Shown piece after piece: positions 35,097-43,765 of a stretch of 64,000 bases of DNA. Each line of letters opens with the position of its first letter. Position 1 is the first letter of the stretch. The stretch comes from Superficieibacter sp. 1612_C1 (GTDB lineage: Bacteria > Pseudomonadota > Gammaproteobacteria > Enterobacterales > Enterobacteriaceae), in the NCBI RefSeq assembly GCF_015234305.1, contig NZ_JADGMI010000006.1, positions 124,001 through 188,000 on the forward strand, read 5' to 3'. The notes below the pieces were generated by a model. That model was given only the letters and a program-made list of their open reading frames with translations, did not search any database and was not told the origin of the DNA. Position numbers and translations under genes: made by a program.

Positions 35097-36260
35097 TCAC
35101 ATCGCACCACTAAACATTGTCGGACGGTTACGCAGGATCCCCGCGTCAATCGAATCAACACTGGTTTTACCGCAAAATGCCATCGACAAATCAAATTCAT
35201 TACGGATGATATTGAGCGCCAGGGTTACTCCCTCTTCGCCCAGCGCCCCTAGTCCATACAGCATACTGCGCCCGATATAGGTCCCCTTCGCACCCAGCGC
35301 AACCGCTTTCAGCACATCCTGTCCGGAACGGATACCGCCATCGAAATGAACTTCAATTTGCCTGCCGACTGCCGCAACAATCTCCGGCAGCAGGGTAATG
35401 GATGACGACACGCCATCCAGCTGACGCCCGCCATGATTGGAGACAATCAGCGCATCTGCGCCCGCCGCCACCGCCAGACGCGCATCCTCCACATCCATAA
35501 TCCCCTTAACAATTAACGTGCCGCCCCAGCGTCGTTTGATCCACTCGACATCCTGCCAGGAGAGGCACGGGTCGAACTGCTGCGCGGTCCACTCCACCAT
35601 TGCATCGATGTTATCAATACCGCGGGCATGTCCAATGATATTGCCAAAATTACGATGCCGGGTGGCGAGCATATTGCGGCACCAGCGCGGTTTACCGGCA
35701 ATGTTAAGCAGATTACGCAGCGTCATTTTTGGCGGCGTCGACAGGCCATTTTTGATGTCTTTATGGCGCTGGCCAAACACCTGAAGATCCATAGTAACGA
35801 CCAGCGCTTTGCAGTTCGCGGCTTTCGCGCGATCGATAAGACTGGCGACAAACTGGCGATCGCGCATGACGTAGAGCTGGAACCAGAACGGATGGTAATC
35901 CGTCGCCTGCGCCACGGTTTCAAGCGAACAAATGCTCATGGTCGAGAGCGTAAAGGGGATGCCGAACCTTTTCGCCGCACGCGCCGCAAGGATTTCGCCG
36001 TCGGGATGGATCATGCCGGTTAAGCCGGTGGGCGCAATCGCCACTGGCATCGCCACCTTTTGTCCAGCCATCACGCTGGCCGTGCTGCGCCCGGCAATAT
36101 CCACCGCCACGCGCTGACGAAATTCCAGGCGACGTAAATCGGCTTCGTTGGCGCGATAGCTGTATTCGCTCCAGGAGCCAGCATCGACATAATCATAAAA
36201 CATCTTCGGCACCCGCTTACGCGCCAGTTGCCGTAGCTCTTCAATACAGGTAATGGTCAC
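35097..36260 (-). CDS. FMN-dependent alpha-hydroxy-acid dehydrogenase (LldD-like)
   Basis: 387 residues from GTG 36260, giving VTITCIEELRQLARKRVPKM, the family start; a longer frame upstream overlaps the intergenic region and adds a foreign N-terminus. FMN/active-site motifs: FDGGIRSGQDVLKA, IVSNHGGRQLDG (catalytic His, Arg) and the phosphate-binding GAKGTYIGR. It oxidises a 2-hydroxy acid to a 2-oxo acid. It is the last gene of the transporter operon, 64 bp after the flavin monooxygenase. Confidence 0.88.
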   Translation of the reverse strand: MTITCIEELRQLARKRVPKMFYDYVDAGSWSEYSYRANEADLRRLEFRQRVAVDIAGRSTASVMAGQKVAMPVAIAPTGLTGMIHPDGEILAARAAKRFGIPFTLSTMSICSLETVAQATDYHPFWFQLYVMRDRQFVASLIDRAKAANCKALVVTMDLQVFGQRHKDIKNGLSTPPKMTLRNLLNIAGKPRWCRNMLATRHRNFGNIIGHARGIDNIDAMVEWTAQQFDPCLSWQDVEWIKRRWGGTLIVKGIMDVEDARLAVAAGADALIVSNHGGRQLDGVSSSITLLPEIVAAVGRQIEVHFDGGIRSGQDVLKAVALGAKGTYIGRSMLYGLGALGEEGVTLALNIIRNEFDLSMAFCGKTSVDSIDAGILRNRPTMFSGAM

Positions 36261-36324
36261 ATCAGTTATCCAGTAAACGAGGGCTAAATAACGATGATTT
36301 AGCCATGCCAGTAATAAAAAGAAA

Positions 36325-37575
36325 TCAGGACTTAACGTAATCGGTATAGGCGTTCTGCAAAACGATATGATCGGCAATATATTTAGCATCGTGCCATACG
36401 CCGTAAATAAAGGAGGAGGCGCGGTTTACCAGATTCGGCAGGCCGAGGAAATAAATACCGCGCTCGGCGGAAATACCGCGTTTGTGGAACGGCAGACCGT
36501 TTTCGTCAAAGGCATCCACCTGCAACCAGCTAAAATCAAATTTAAAGCCCGTCGCCCAGATAATCGTGGTAATACCTGCCGCGGCGATATCCAGCTGCAT
36601 CAGTGGATTGATCAGACACTCCGGGTCCGGCAGCAGCTCCCACGCCTGCGGCTCCGGCGGCAAATCCAGGCCGTTGCGTTCAATATAAGCATCCGCATCG
36701 CGCAGCACGTCAAAGTAGGCCTTATCGCCCGCAGCGATATTCTCCCCCAGCCCCCCGGCAAAGCTCAACACGCCGTTATCCCAGCTTTTGGTGATGCCCA
36801 CCAGCGTAATGCCCATATGCGCCAGGCGGCGGAAATCCACGGTTTTGCCCCCTTCATAACCGCTCACCGCAAAGGCCACGTGCTCTTTCTTCGGCTTGAT
36901 TTTCACCTCATCCCACAGGCCGAGCGCACCCAGCCACCAGCAGTAATCACGGTTGCGGTAAGCGCGCGGCGGACGATAATGCTCGCCGACCGACAGATAC
37001 ACGTCCCGGCCTGATTGACGCAATTCCTCAGCAATTTGCGTCCCCGACGCGCCCGCGCCCACCACCAGCACGCCGCCGGCGGGCAGCTGCTGCGGATTTT
37101 TGTAGACGGAGGAGTGGATCTGCTGCACCCCGGCGGTTGGCGGCACGATCTGCGGGAATGACGGTTTCTGGAACGGGCCGGTAGCGGCCACCACATTGTC
37201 GGCCTCAAATTCACCGGCAGAGGTCAGCACCCTGAATCCGCTGCGTCCTGCCAGGCGCGTCACCTGATGCACGTCAACGCCGGTGCGTACTGGCGCGTTA
37301 AGCATCCTGGCATAGTCTTCGAAATACTGCGCCATGCGCTCTTTCGGCGGGAAGGCTTCCTGAGAAATATTGTCGAATTTCAGCGACGGAAAGCGGTCGT
37401 GCCAGGCAGGACCATTCGCCACCAGCGAATCCCAGCGTTCAGAACGCCAGCGCTCCGCAATACGGCTGCGCTCCAGTACAACGTGCGGTACGCCCATCAG
37501 CGCCAGATGTTCACTCATGGCAATACCCGCCTGACCTGCGCCGACAATAACGGTATTAATTTTTTCTACTGACAT
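36325..37575 (-). CDS. Flavin-containing monooxygenase (FMO/CzcO-like)
   Basis: 416 residues with two Rossmann sites: FAD-binding VIVGAGQAGIAMSEHL (about 9) and NADPH-binding VLVVGAGASGTQIAEEL (about 170), plus an ATGF segment near the C-terminus (WATGFKFDF). Enzymes of this group oxygenate N, S or carbonyl substrates. It follows the ABC permease genes by 115 bp and precedes the alpha-hydroxy-acid dehydrogenase, so the two probably act in sequence on the imported compound. Confidence 0.87.
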   Translation of the reverse strand: MSVEKINTVIVGAGQAGIAMSEHLALMGVPHVVLERSRIAERWRSERWDSLVANGPAWHDRFPSLKFDNISQEAFPPKERMAQYFEDYARMLNAPVRTGVDVHQVTRLAGRSGFRVLTSAGEFEADNVVAATGPFQKPSFPQIVPPTAGVQQIHSSVYKNPQQLPAGGVLVVGAGASGTQIAEELRQSGRDVYLSVGEHYRPPRAYRNRDYCWWLGALGLWDEVKIKPKKEHVAFAVSGYEGGKTVDFRRLAHMGITLVGITKSWDNGVLSFAGGLGENIAAGDKAYFDVLRDADAYIERNGLDLPPEPQAWELLPDPECLINPLMQLDIAAAGITTIIWATGFKFDFSWLQVDAFDENGLPFHKRGISAERGIYFLGLPNLVNRASSFIYGVWHDAKYIADHIVLQNAYTDYVKS

Positions 37576-37690
37576 GTTGAATTCCTAAATATGATCGCCG
37601 CACTCTTTTCAGCAGGTGGCGTATTAATGACAACCAGGCTTTTTAAATACAGCGCGTCGGGAAATCCAAAGCGCATTGATTCCCTGTTTA

Positions 37691-38509
37691 TTAATGTCTG
37701 GCTTCGACGTTTAATACTTTCCCCAGACCTAAAAATTTATTGGCAATGACTAACATGGTCGCGGTGACGGTAATATAAATAACCGACAGGGCTGCCAGCG
37801 TCGGGTCCGCAAATTCACGCACGTAGTTATACATCGCCACCGGTAACGTCTGTGTTGCCTGGGTGGTAATAAACAGCGAGGCGGTAAATTCGTTAAAGGA
37901 GAGGATCGCGGCAAACAGCCAGCCGCCAAACAGCCCCGGTAAAATCAGCGGCACGGTAATGGTCCATACCACGCGCAGCGGCGAGGCACCGAGACTGGCC
38001 GCCGCCAGTTCAATGCGCTGTTCAAGGTTTTTTAGCGATACATACACGCTGCGCAGCACAAACGGCAGTACCAGCACGATGTGGCAGAAAATCACCAGCG
38101 GATAGCCGCGTCCGAGGTTGAGTTGCGACACCAGCATCAGCAGGCCCAGACCAATGGTGAAGTGCGGGATAAACAGCGGCGACAGCAGGATCCCTTCCAG
38201 TACCTGTTTGCACGGGAACGAATAGCGTTCGATAGCTATCGCCAGCGTGGCACCGATGATCACCGCCAGCGACGACGCCCAGGCGGTGACAATCAGCCCG
38301 GAAAAGAAGCCGTGACGAAAATCGTCGTAGCTCACCGCACGCTCGAACCAGCGCAGCGACCACCCTTTCGGCGGGAAAAACAACACGGAGGTGCTGCTGA
38401 ACGAGGAGATGAATACCACAATCGTCGGCAGCATCACAAAGATCAGAATAGCGGCGACCAGCAGGCGGCCCGCCAGCGTCGTCAGTTTATCGCTCATCGA
38501 ACGGGTCAT
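37691..38509 (-). CDS. ABC importer permease, PotC-like
   Basis: 272 residues, about six transmembrane spans, with the cytoplasmic EAA-type loop ELAAASLGASPLRVVWTITVPLILPG (about 180-205). GGGAG lies 8 nt before the ATG at 38509. It begins 1 bp after the other permease gene ends. Of the spermidine/putrescine or iron(III)-type permease family; the real ligand is unknown. Confidence 0.9.
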   Translation of the reverse strand: MTRSMSDKLTTLAGRLLVAAILIFVMLPTIVVFISSFSSTSVLFFPPKGWSLRWFERAVSYDDFRHGFFSGLIVTAWASSLAVIIGATLAIAIERYSFPCKQVLEGILLSPLFIPHFTIGLGLLMLVSQLNLGRGYPLVIFCHIVLVLPFVLRSVYVSLKNLEQRIELAAASLGASPLRVVWTITVPLILPGLFGGWLFAAILSFNEFTASLFITTQATQTLPVAMYNYVREFADPTLAALSVIYITVTATMLVIANKFLGLGKVLNVEARH

Positions 38510-38510
38510 A

Positions 38511-39365
38511 TCAGTGCTCCCCCATCGCGTTCAGGAATCGGGTCATGCGTTTCAGTGCCAGCAGCAGCAGAACGGTCAGGATTAACCCGGCGATGCTAAG
38601 TGCGGCGGCAAACGGGAAGTTCATCGACGAGAAACCCAGTTGATAAACCATGGTTGCTACGGTGCTGACGCGCCCGCCGCCAATAAGTTGTGGGGTGGCG
38701 AAGGCGCTAAAGGTCCAGGCAAAAGCGGTCGTCAGGCTGGCGATAATGCCGGGAATCGACAGAGGGATCGTCACGGTCAGCAAGGTGCGGATCGGGCCTG
38801 CGCCGAGGCTGGCGGCGGCTTTCTCGTAATCCGGGTTGATGTGCGATAACGCGGTCGCCAGCATAAGTACCATGATTGGCATGGTGACGTGTACCAGCGC
38901 CAGCACCACCCCCGTTTGGGTAAACATAAACTGAACGGGCGTTGAGATAATGCCTGTCGCCAGCAGCAGGCTATTCAGGAAGCCACTGTTACCCAGCACG
39001 ATAATCCATGAGTAGGTGCGCACCACCTCGCCGAGAAACAGTGGCGTAATCGCGATAATTAAAATCGTCGATTTGATCCACGTCGTGCGGGTACGCACCA
39101 GCGCATATGCCAGGGGATAGCTCATCAACAGGCCAAAAATAGCGGTTTTGGCGCTCAGCATGACTGTGTTAATAAAGGCATCGGCATAGATGCTTTTGAA
39201 CAGACCAGTAAAGTTCGCCAGCGTAAATCCGCCCACGTCGAGCGAACCGGGAATATAGGCGCGCACGCTAAACTGCATGACCGCAAACATCGCGACAACC
39301 AGCCCGATGGCGGTAAGCGTGGCGGGAATAATGAACCAGGGTAAAAATGTCGGTTTTCTCGTCAT
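38511..39365 (-). CDS. ABC importer permease, PotB-like
   Basis: 284 residues, about six transmembrane spans, with the EAA-type loop YEKAAASLGAGPIRTLLTVTIPLSIPG. It is the second permease of the polyamine-type importer, between the binding-protein gene (53 bp upstream) and the PotC-like gene. The matching ATPase is not in this operon but at 44764-45912. Confidence 0.9.
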   Translation of the reverse strand: MTRKPTFLPWFIIPATLTAIGLVVAMFAVMQFSVRAYIPGSLDVGGFTLANFTGLFKSIYADAFINTVMLSAKTAIFGLLMSYPLAYALVRTRTTWIKSTILIIAITPLFLGEVVRTYSWIIVLGNSGFLNSLLLATGIISTPVQFMFTQTGVVLALVHVTMPIMVLMLATALSHINPDYEKAAASLGAGPIRTLLTVTIPLSIPGIIASLTTAFAWTFSAFATPQLIGGGRVSTVATMVYQLGFSSMNFPFAAALSIAGLILTVLLLLALKRMTRFLNAMGEH

Positions 39366-39418
39366 AGACGTTGCTGCCTGCGTAAAGGGTTAGGGCGACC
39401 CGCAAGCCGCCCGGTAGA

Positions 39419-40450
39419 TCAATGGGACATGATGTTTTCAGAGAACCACTGACGCCACTCCGCGGTTTTCTCGGCACGCAGTTGCGGATCGGTGTTGATG
39501 GTGGCGTTCCACTGCTCAGGCGTGGTCAACATGCCCGGCAGTTTCGCCAGCTCAGGATCGATATGGGCATTGGTGACCGTTGGACTGCCGTGGTAAATCT
39601 TCGCCACCTGCTGCTGAATTTCAGGCTTCAGGGCGATATTCATGAACTTATACGCAAGATCGGCATGCTTGGTGCCTTTGTTGATCCCCAGGGTATCGAC
39701 GCCCAAAATCGCCCCCTCTTTCGGTATCACCAGTTTGACGTCCACCCCTTCGGCCATCATGTTGTAGGCGTTCATCGACAGCATGACCTGTACCGGCGTT
39801 TCGCCGGTGGAGATCAGTTGCTGGCTGTTAGCATCGTCGGTATAGAAGGATTTGATATTCGGGATCAGCGCTTTCATCTTCGCCTGTCCCTGCTGCCAGT
39901 GCGCCGCATCGCTGCCGGAGAGTTTGGCGGAAACCGCAATGATATGGCTCGGGTCCCAGTCCGGCAGCGCCAGCGTGCCCTTCAGCTCTGGCTTCCACAG
40001 ATCGTTCCAGCTTTCAAAGGTGGTGCCCTTTGGCACCAGATCCGGACGATAGCCGATGGTATAAACGTAGCCCCATACGCCAAGGTGATAAGGGCTGACT
40101 TTCGCCTGCTCCACCAGATTCGCGGCATTCGGCAGTTTGCTCATATCGAGTTTTTCAAACAGGCCAGAGTTGGCATACAGATAGCCCACATGCGCCGTGG
40201 TAAAAGTCACATCGGTTTCAGGTGAACCGCCTGCCAGCTTCGCTTTGTTGAGACGATCGATGGTGCCGCCCGTGACAAACTGCACTTCTACGCCGGTTTC
40301 TTTGGTGAACTCTTTAGCGATGGTCTCATCAATCAGATCTTTAAAACCGCCGCCCCAGGTGCTGACGATCAGCTTGTCAGCCGCCAGCGCATTTCCTGCA
40401 CTGAGTACGCTCGTGGTCAACAACGTTAAGGCACAAATCTTACGCAACAT
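39419..40450 (-). CDS. ABC importer periplasmic binding protein, PotD-like
   Basis: 343 residues from ATG 40450 (GGGGATGAG upstream). The signal peptide is clear: MLRKICALTLLTTSVLSAG then NALA, cleaved before ADKLIVSTWGG. The mature part follows the PotD/FbpA-type extracellular solute-binding family (SBP_bac_8; FKDLIDETIAKEFTKETGVEV). First gene of a five-gene minus-strand operon, divergent from the LysR gene at 40794 with a 343-bp promoter region between. An open frame extends up to 40678 but would bury the signal peptide. Confidence 0.9.
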   Translation of the reverse strand: MLRKICALTLLTTSVLSAGNALAADKLIVSTWGGGFKDLIDETIAKEFTKETGVEVQFVTGGTIDRLNKAKLAGGSPETDVTFTTAHVGYLYANSGLFEKLDMSKLPNAANLVEQAKVSPYHLGVWGYVYTIGYRPDLVPKGTTFESWNDLWKPELKGTLALPDWDPSHIIAVSAKLSGSDAAHWQQGQAKMKALIPNIKSFYTDDANSQQLISTGETPVQVMLSMNAYNMMAEGVDVKLVIPKEGAILGVDTLGINKGTKHADLAYKFMNIALKPEIQQQVAKIYHGSPTVTNAHIDPELAKLPGMLTTPEQWNATINTDPQLRAEKTAEWRQWFSENIMSH

Positions 40451-40793
40451 ATTCTCATCCCCATGCATGAAATGGCTGTTGTAGCAATCTGAAACCCGGC
40501 GCGCCCAAACGGTGCAAACGGTGTTCCCTGGTATGAAATTGATAATGCCGTGGTCGGGTGATGGCGTAAAACAGGCTTTTCCTCGTCGTTGCATCAGGAT
40601 TTCTGATGCTAAAAAAGGCGCAGCGTTGCAACGGATTTTCTTAACCCGTGGTGAGGTATAAGCGAAGAATAACCGCACTCCAGGCAGGGGATTATGCTGC
40701 TATTTGGCTTTTGGCATGATAAATGCAGGATAATCTGCACTATTAGAATGACTGACGCGACATGATTGCGTCAGCGATCTCGGGAGAACCTGC
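40451..40793. promoter_or_regulatory. Divergent control region with LysR-type operator
   Basis: This 343-bp gap separates the binding-protein gene (minus) and LysR gene (plus). It holds TGCAG-GATAAT-CTGCA at 40724-40739, a perfect 5-6-5 dyad of LysR T-N11-A form, 54 bp before the LysR ATG. No coding frame is convincing. Confidence 0.55.
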
Positions 40794-41756
40794 ATGCTCA
40801 GTCGCATCACCCAGCGTCAGCTGGAATATTTTGTCGCCTCCGGGGAGGCTGGCAGCATTATTGGCGCATCGGAACGTATCCACGTCTCCTCGCCGTCGAT
40901 TTCTGCGGCCATCACCCATATCGAATCTGAACTGGGCGTGCAGCTTTTTGTCCGTCATCACGCCCAGGGTGTGTCGCTGACCGCCATCGGTCATCAGGTT
41001 CTGAAGGAGGCAAAGCTCATCCTGGAGCAGATGTTGAACCTTTATACGATTGCCTCGGAATCGATGAACAATGTGCGCGGCCCGCTGCGGGTGGGCTGTC
41101 TGGATACGCTGGCCCCGATGCTGACGCCGGAACTGGTGTTCGGCTTTGGCCGCGCGTTTCCCGGCGTGCGCATTACGCTGGTGGAAGGCAATCATGAACA
41201 GTTGCTGAAACAGTTGCGCACCGCCGATATCGACATTGCCCTGACCTACGATTTAGTCCCCGCCAGTGACATCGCCTTCACCTCACTGGCGCAACTGCCG
41301 CCGTATGTGATGGTGGGAGAGCATCATCCGCTGGCGACGCATCCGGCGGTGTCAATTCAGGATCTGGCGGCGATGCCGATGGTATTGCTGGATATGCCGT
41401 GGAGCCGGGAGTATTTCCTTGGACTGTTTAGCGAGGCGGGCGTCACGCCGAATGTGGTGATGCGCTCCGGCAATATGGAAGTGGTACGGGCGATGGTGGC
41501 GAATGGCGTGGGGTTCGGTATCGCTAACGTGCGGCCAAAAGCGCATCAGTCTCAGGACGGTAAACGTCTGATCCGCGTGCGGCTGGCGGGCGTCAACCGG
41601 CCGATGCGGCTCGGTTACGCGACCGTAGCCCATACGCAGCACTCAATGGTGGTGAATGCCTTCGCCGAGCGCTGCCGCATGTTTATCTCCGACCAGTATA
41701 TTCCCGGCATGGCCGCACCGAGCTATTTCGATCCGCAGGTGGTGCGGGTGGCATGA
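40794..41756 (+). CDS. LysR-family regulator of the catabolic locus
   Basis: 320 residues. Winged HTH (about 5-65; GSIIGASERIHVSSPSISAAITHIESELG) and effector domain (about 95-300). GGGAG lies 8 nt before the ATG. It stands between the two halves of the locus: divergent from the transporter/FMO operon and convergent (7-bp gap) with the dehydrogenase/AroQ/ATPase operon, so it is the likely regulator of both. Confidence 0.88.
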   Translation: MLSRITQRQLEYFVASGEAGSIIGASERIHVSSPSISAAITHIESELGVQLFVRHHAQGVSLTAIGHQVLKEAKLILEQMLNLYTIASESMNNVRGPLRVGCLDTLAPMLTPELVFGFGRAFPGVRITLVEGNHEQLLKQLRTADIDIALTYDLVPASDIAFTSLAQLPPYVMVGEHHPLATHPAVSIQDLAAMPMVLLDMPWSREYFLGLFSEAGVTPNVVMRSGNMEVVRAMVANGVGFGIANVRPKAHQSQDGKRLIRVRLAGVNRPMRLGYATVAHTQHSMVVNAFAERCRMFISDQYIPGMAAPSYFDPQVVRVA

Positions 41757-41762
41757 CGCACT

Positions 41763-42692
41763 TTAGTAGCCACGCGCCGGGAACACCTGGTTGAGAACCG
41801 GTTCACCGCGCGCCGCGCGCTGGATGTTTTCGGCGACCTGCCGGGCGGCGCTGGCAGGCAGGGCAACCGACGCCAGATGCGGGGTGATCAGCACATTGTC
41901 CAGCCGCCACAACGGATCGTGCGGCGGCAGCGGTTCGCGGTCAAAGACGTCGAGCGTCGCTTCAGCTATCTGCCCCGAACGCAACGCTGCCGTCAGCGCC
42001 GCCTGATCGACAATCGCCCCGCGCGACACATTAATGAACGCGGCACCCTGCGGGAGGTGCGCCAGCCGCTCTGCGCTGAGCAGGCCGCTCGTCTGTGGCG
42101 TCAGAGGCAGCATTACCACCAGAATGTCGCTCTGGCTGAGAAAATCATTCAACGATCCCAGTCCGCTACTACAGCGAATACCTGCAATTTCTTTTGGCGA
42201 ACGCGACCAGCCGCGCACGTCAAAGCCCTGCCGTGCCAGTTCCCGCGCTGCATACGCGCCCAGCTCGCCCAGGCCCAGTACCCCGACACGAATGCCGGAG
42301 GGTGCGCGCGGATGCAGATAATGCCAGCGCTGTTCACGCTGCGCACGTTCGAATGCCGGGATATCGCGCGCATAGCGCAGCACGGCAAACAGCACATAAC
42401 TGGCCATCATACGAGCCATATCCGGATCGGACAGGCGAACAATCGGGATCTCCGGTAGATCGTCACGTCCCACCAGTGAATCAACCCCTGCGCCGAGATT
42501 CACCAGTAGCCTGAGATGACGGTAGGGTGCAAAGAAACCCTGCGGCGGTTTCCATGCCAGCGCATAGTGCACATCATCGGGGTCTTGCACCGTTTCGGCG
42601 CGGCAGATCGTCACGCCGGGCAGATGCGGTGCAAGTAAAGCCGACCACTCTTCGAAGCTGTCAAATTCGCTGTAAAACACTAATGTACTCAT
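41763..42692 (-). CDS. 2-hydroxyacid dehydrogenase, GhrA-like
   Basis: 309 residues, D-isomer-specific 2-hydroxyacid dehydrogenase family. NAD(P)-binding GLGELGAYAARELARQG (about 140), catalytic Arg in INVSRGAIVD (about 230), Glu in DVFDREPLPP (about 260) and His in ITPHLAS (about 280). GRSP-like residues after the second strand (GWSRSPK) suggest NADPH, as in GhrA. It reduces a 2-oxo acid or the reverse. Its start overlaps the AroQ-like gene by 4 bp. Confidence 0.88.
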   Translation of the reverse strand: MSTLVFYSEFDSFEEWSALLAPHLPGVTICRAETVQDPDDVHYALAWKPPQGFFAPYRHLRLLVNLGAGVDSLVGRDDLPEIPIVRLSDPDMARMMASYVLFAVLRYARDIPAFERAQREQRWHYLHPRAPSGIRVGVLGLGELGAYAARELARQGFDVRGWSRSPKEIAGIRCSSGLGSLNDFLSQSDILVVMLPLTPQTSGLLSAERLAHLPQGAAFINVSRGAIVDQAALTAALRSGQIAEATLDVFDREPLPPHDPLWRLDNVLITPHLASVALPASAARQVAENIQRAARGEPVLNQVFPARGY

Positions 42693-43138
42693 ACAGCGCG
42701 CACTCCCAGCAGGTTGACCACCGCATCGATCGCCAGTTCATAGCCGAGCGCGCCCAGACCGGCAATCACCCCGGTGGCCGCTTTCGATACCATAGAGTGA
42801 TGACGGAACGGCTCGCGTTTCCAGATGTTGCTCATATGCGCTTCAATGATCGGGCCATCAAACATCAGTAATGCATCCAGAATGGGTACTGAACTGTAGG
42901 TCAGGCCCGCCGCGTTGATAATCAATCCCGCAGCGCTCTGACGCGCTTCCTGGATCCAGTCGACCAGTACGCCTTCGTGGTTGCTCTGGCGAAACTGCAA
43001 CGTCATCCCGTGGGATTCAGCACGTTGCCGACAGCGCTCGCCAATGCTGGCAAAACTGTCGCTGCCGTAAGTGCCGTTTTTATCCAGCCCGTATAAATTG
43101 GCGTTCGGCCCGTTGAGAAAATAGATCTGCGGTGACAT
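42689..43138 (-). CDS. Type II 3-dehydroquinate dehydratase-like protein (divergent)
   Basis: 149 residues, clearly AroQ fold: IYFLNGPNANLYGLDKNGTYGS at the N-terminus and EAHMSNIWKREPFRHHS (about 100) with the catalytic His. Key positions differ: the lid segment normally TREP(E)IYG reads LDKNGTYG, so the catalytic Arg is not in place, and NPGAYTHTS reads NAAGLTYSS, replacing a substrate-binding His by Tyr. The catalytic Tyr (TYGS) remains. It may dehydrate a different compound. It is cotranscribed with a GST and a GhrA-like gene, not with shikimate genes. Confidence 0.8.
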   Translation of the reverse strand: MSPQIYFLNGPNANLYGLDKNGTYGSDSFASIGERCRQRAESHGMTLQFRQSNHEGVLVDWIQEARQSAAGLIINAAGLTYSSVPILDALLMFDGPIIEAHMSNIWKREPFRHHSMVSKAATGVIAGLGALGYELAIDAVVNLLGVRAV

Positions 43139-43150
43139 ACATCCTCCTGC

Positions 43151-43765
43151 TTAAACATACGGACGGGTTGCGGCCATGGCCGGATGCGCATTGAAGACGG
43201 CGAACCAGGCGGCGGTCAGCGGATGGCTGGCGCGCCAGTTGAGTCCGGCAAAGCGGAAGTCGAGATAGCCGAGCGCGCAACCGATGGCAATGAGGCCAAT
43301 ATCCTCGGGCCGATCGCTAAAATCGCTGACCTGACTTTCAATGTCCGCCAGCGCGGCGGCGACTTTTTTCAGCTGTGCGTCCGCCCAGTCCTGCCACTGC
43401 TTCTCAGGCGGACGAGCGCTGAACTCGTAACGCGCCAGCAATGCCGCATCGATTAACCCATCGCCCAGCGCCTGCCGTGCCAGACTTCGCCAGAGCGCTT
43501 CTCCCTTTTGCGGGAATAAATCGCCCTGCCCACGCGCGTTGAGGTATTCGCAAATCACCCGGCTGTCATAAAGACAGAGGCCGCTTTCGGTGCGCAGCGC
43601 CGGTACTTTTGCCAGCGGATTAAACGCGGCGATACGGTCGTCGCGCACCACAGGATGCGCGGCGGAATCCAGCCGTTCTATTTCATCAGCCAGCCCCAGC
43701 ACTGTCGCGCATACCATGACTTTGCGCACATACGCGGAGGTGGAAGCAAAAAAGAGCTGCATCAT
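43151..43765 (-). CDS. Glutathione S-transferase-family protein
   Basis: 204 residues. N-terminal thioredoxin-like domain (STSAYVRKVMVCATVLGL; ...KVPALRTESGLCLYDSRVICEYL, the GST cis-Pro and Glu/Asp-Ser G-site, about 50-72) and an all-helical C-terminal domain. Similar to the YibF type. It overlaps the reductase gene by 4 bp and precedes the AroQ-like gene by 12 bp. In a catabolic operon it could conjugate or isomerise an electrophilic intermediate. Confidence 0.85.
   Translation of the reverse strand: MMQLFFASTSAYVRKVMVCATVLGLADEIERLDSAAHPVVRDDRIAAFNPLAKVPALRTESGLCLYDSRVICEYLNARGQGDLFPQKGEALWRSLARQALGDGLIDAALLARYEFSARPPEKQWQDWADAQLKKVAAALADIESQVSDFSDRPEDIGLIAIGCALGYLDFRFAGLNWRASHPLTAAWFAVFNAHPAMAATRPYV

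Noticed and set aside
36261-36389. Extra N-terminal 43 residues for the LldD-like protein
   Set aside because: The added stretch overlaps the end of the monooxygenase gene and is unlike the family; the GTG at 36260 gives the usual start.
40451-40678. Longer start for the PotD-like binding protein
   Set aside because: The added residues would bury a textbook signal peptide beginning at 40450, which has its own ribosome-binding site.
42689-43138. Biosynthetic 3-dehydroquinate dehydratase
   Set aside because: Active-site positions are altered and enteric bacteria use the unrelated AroD; context is catabolic.
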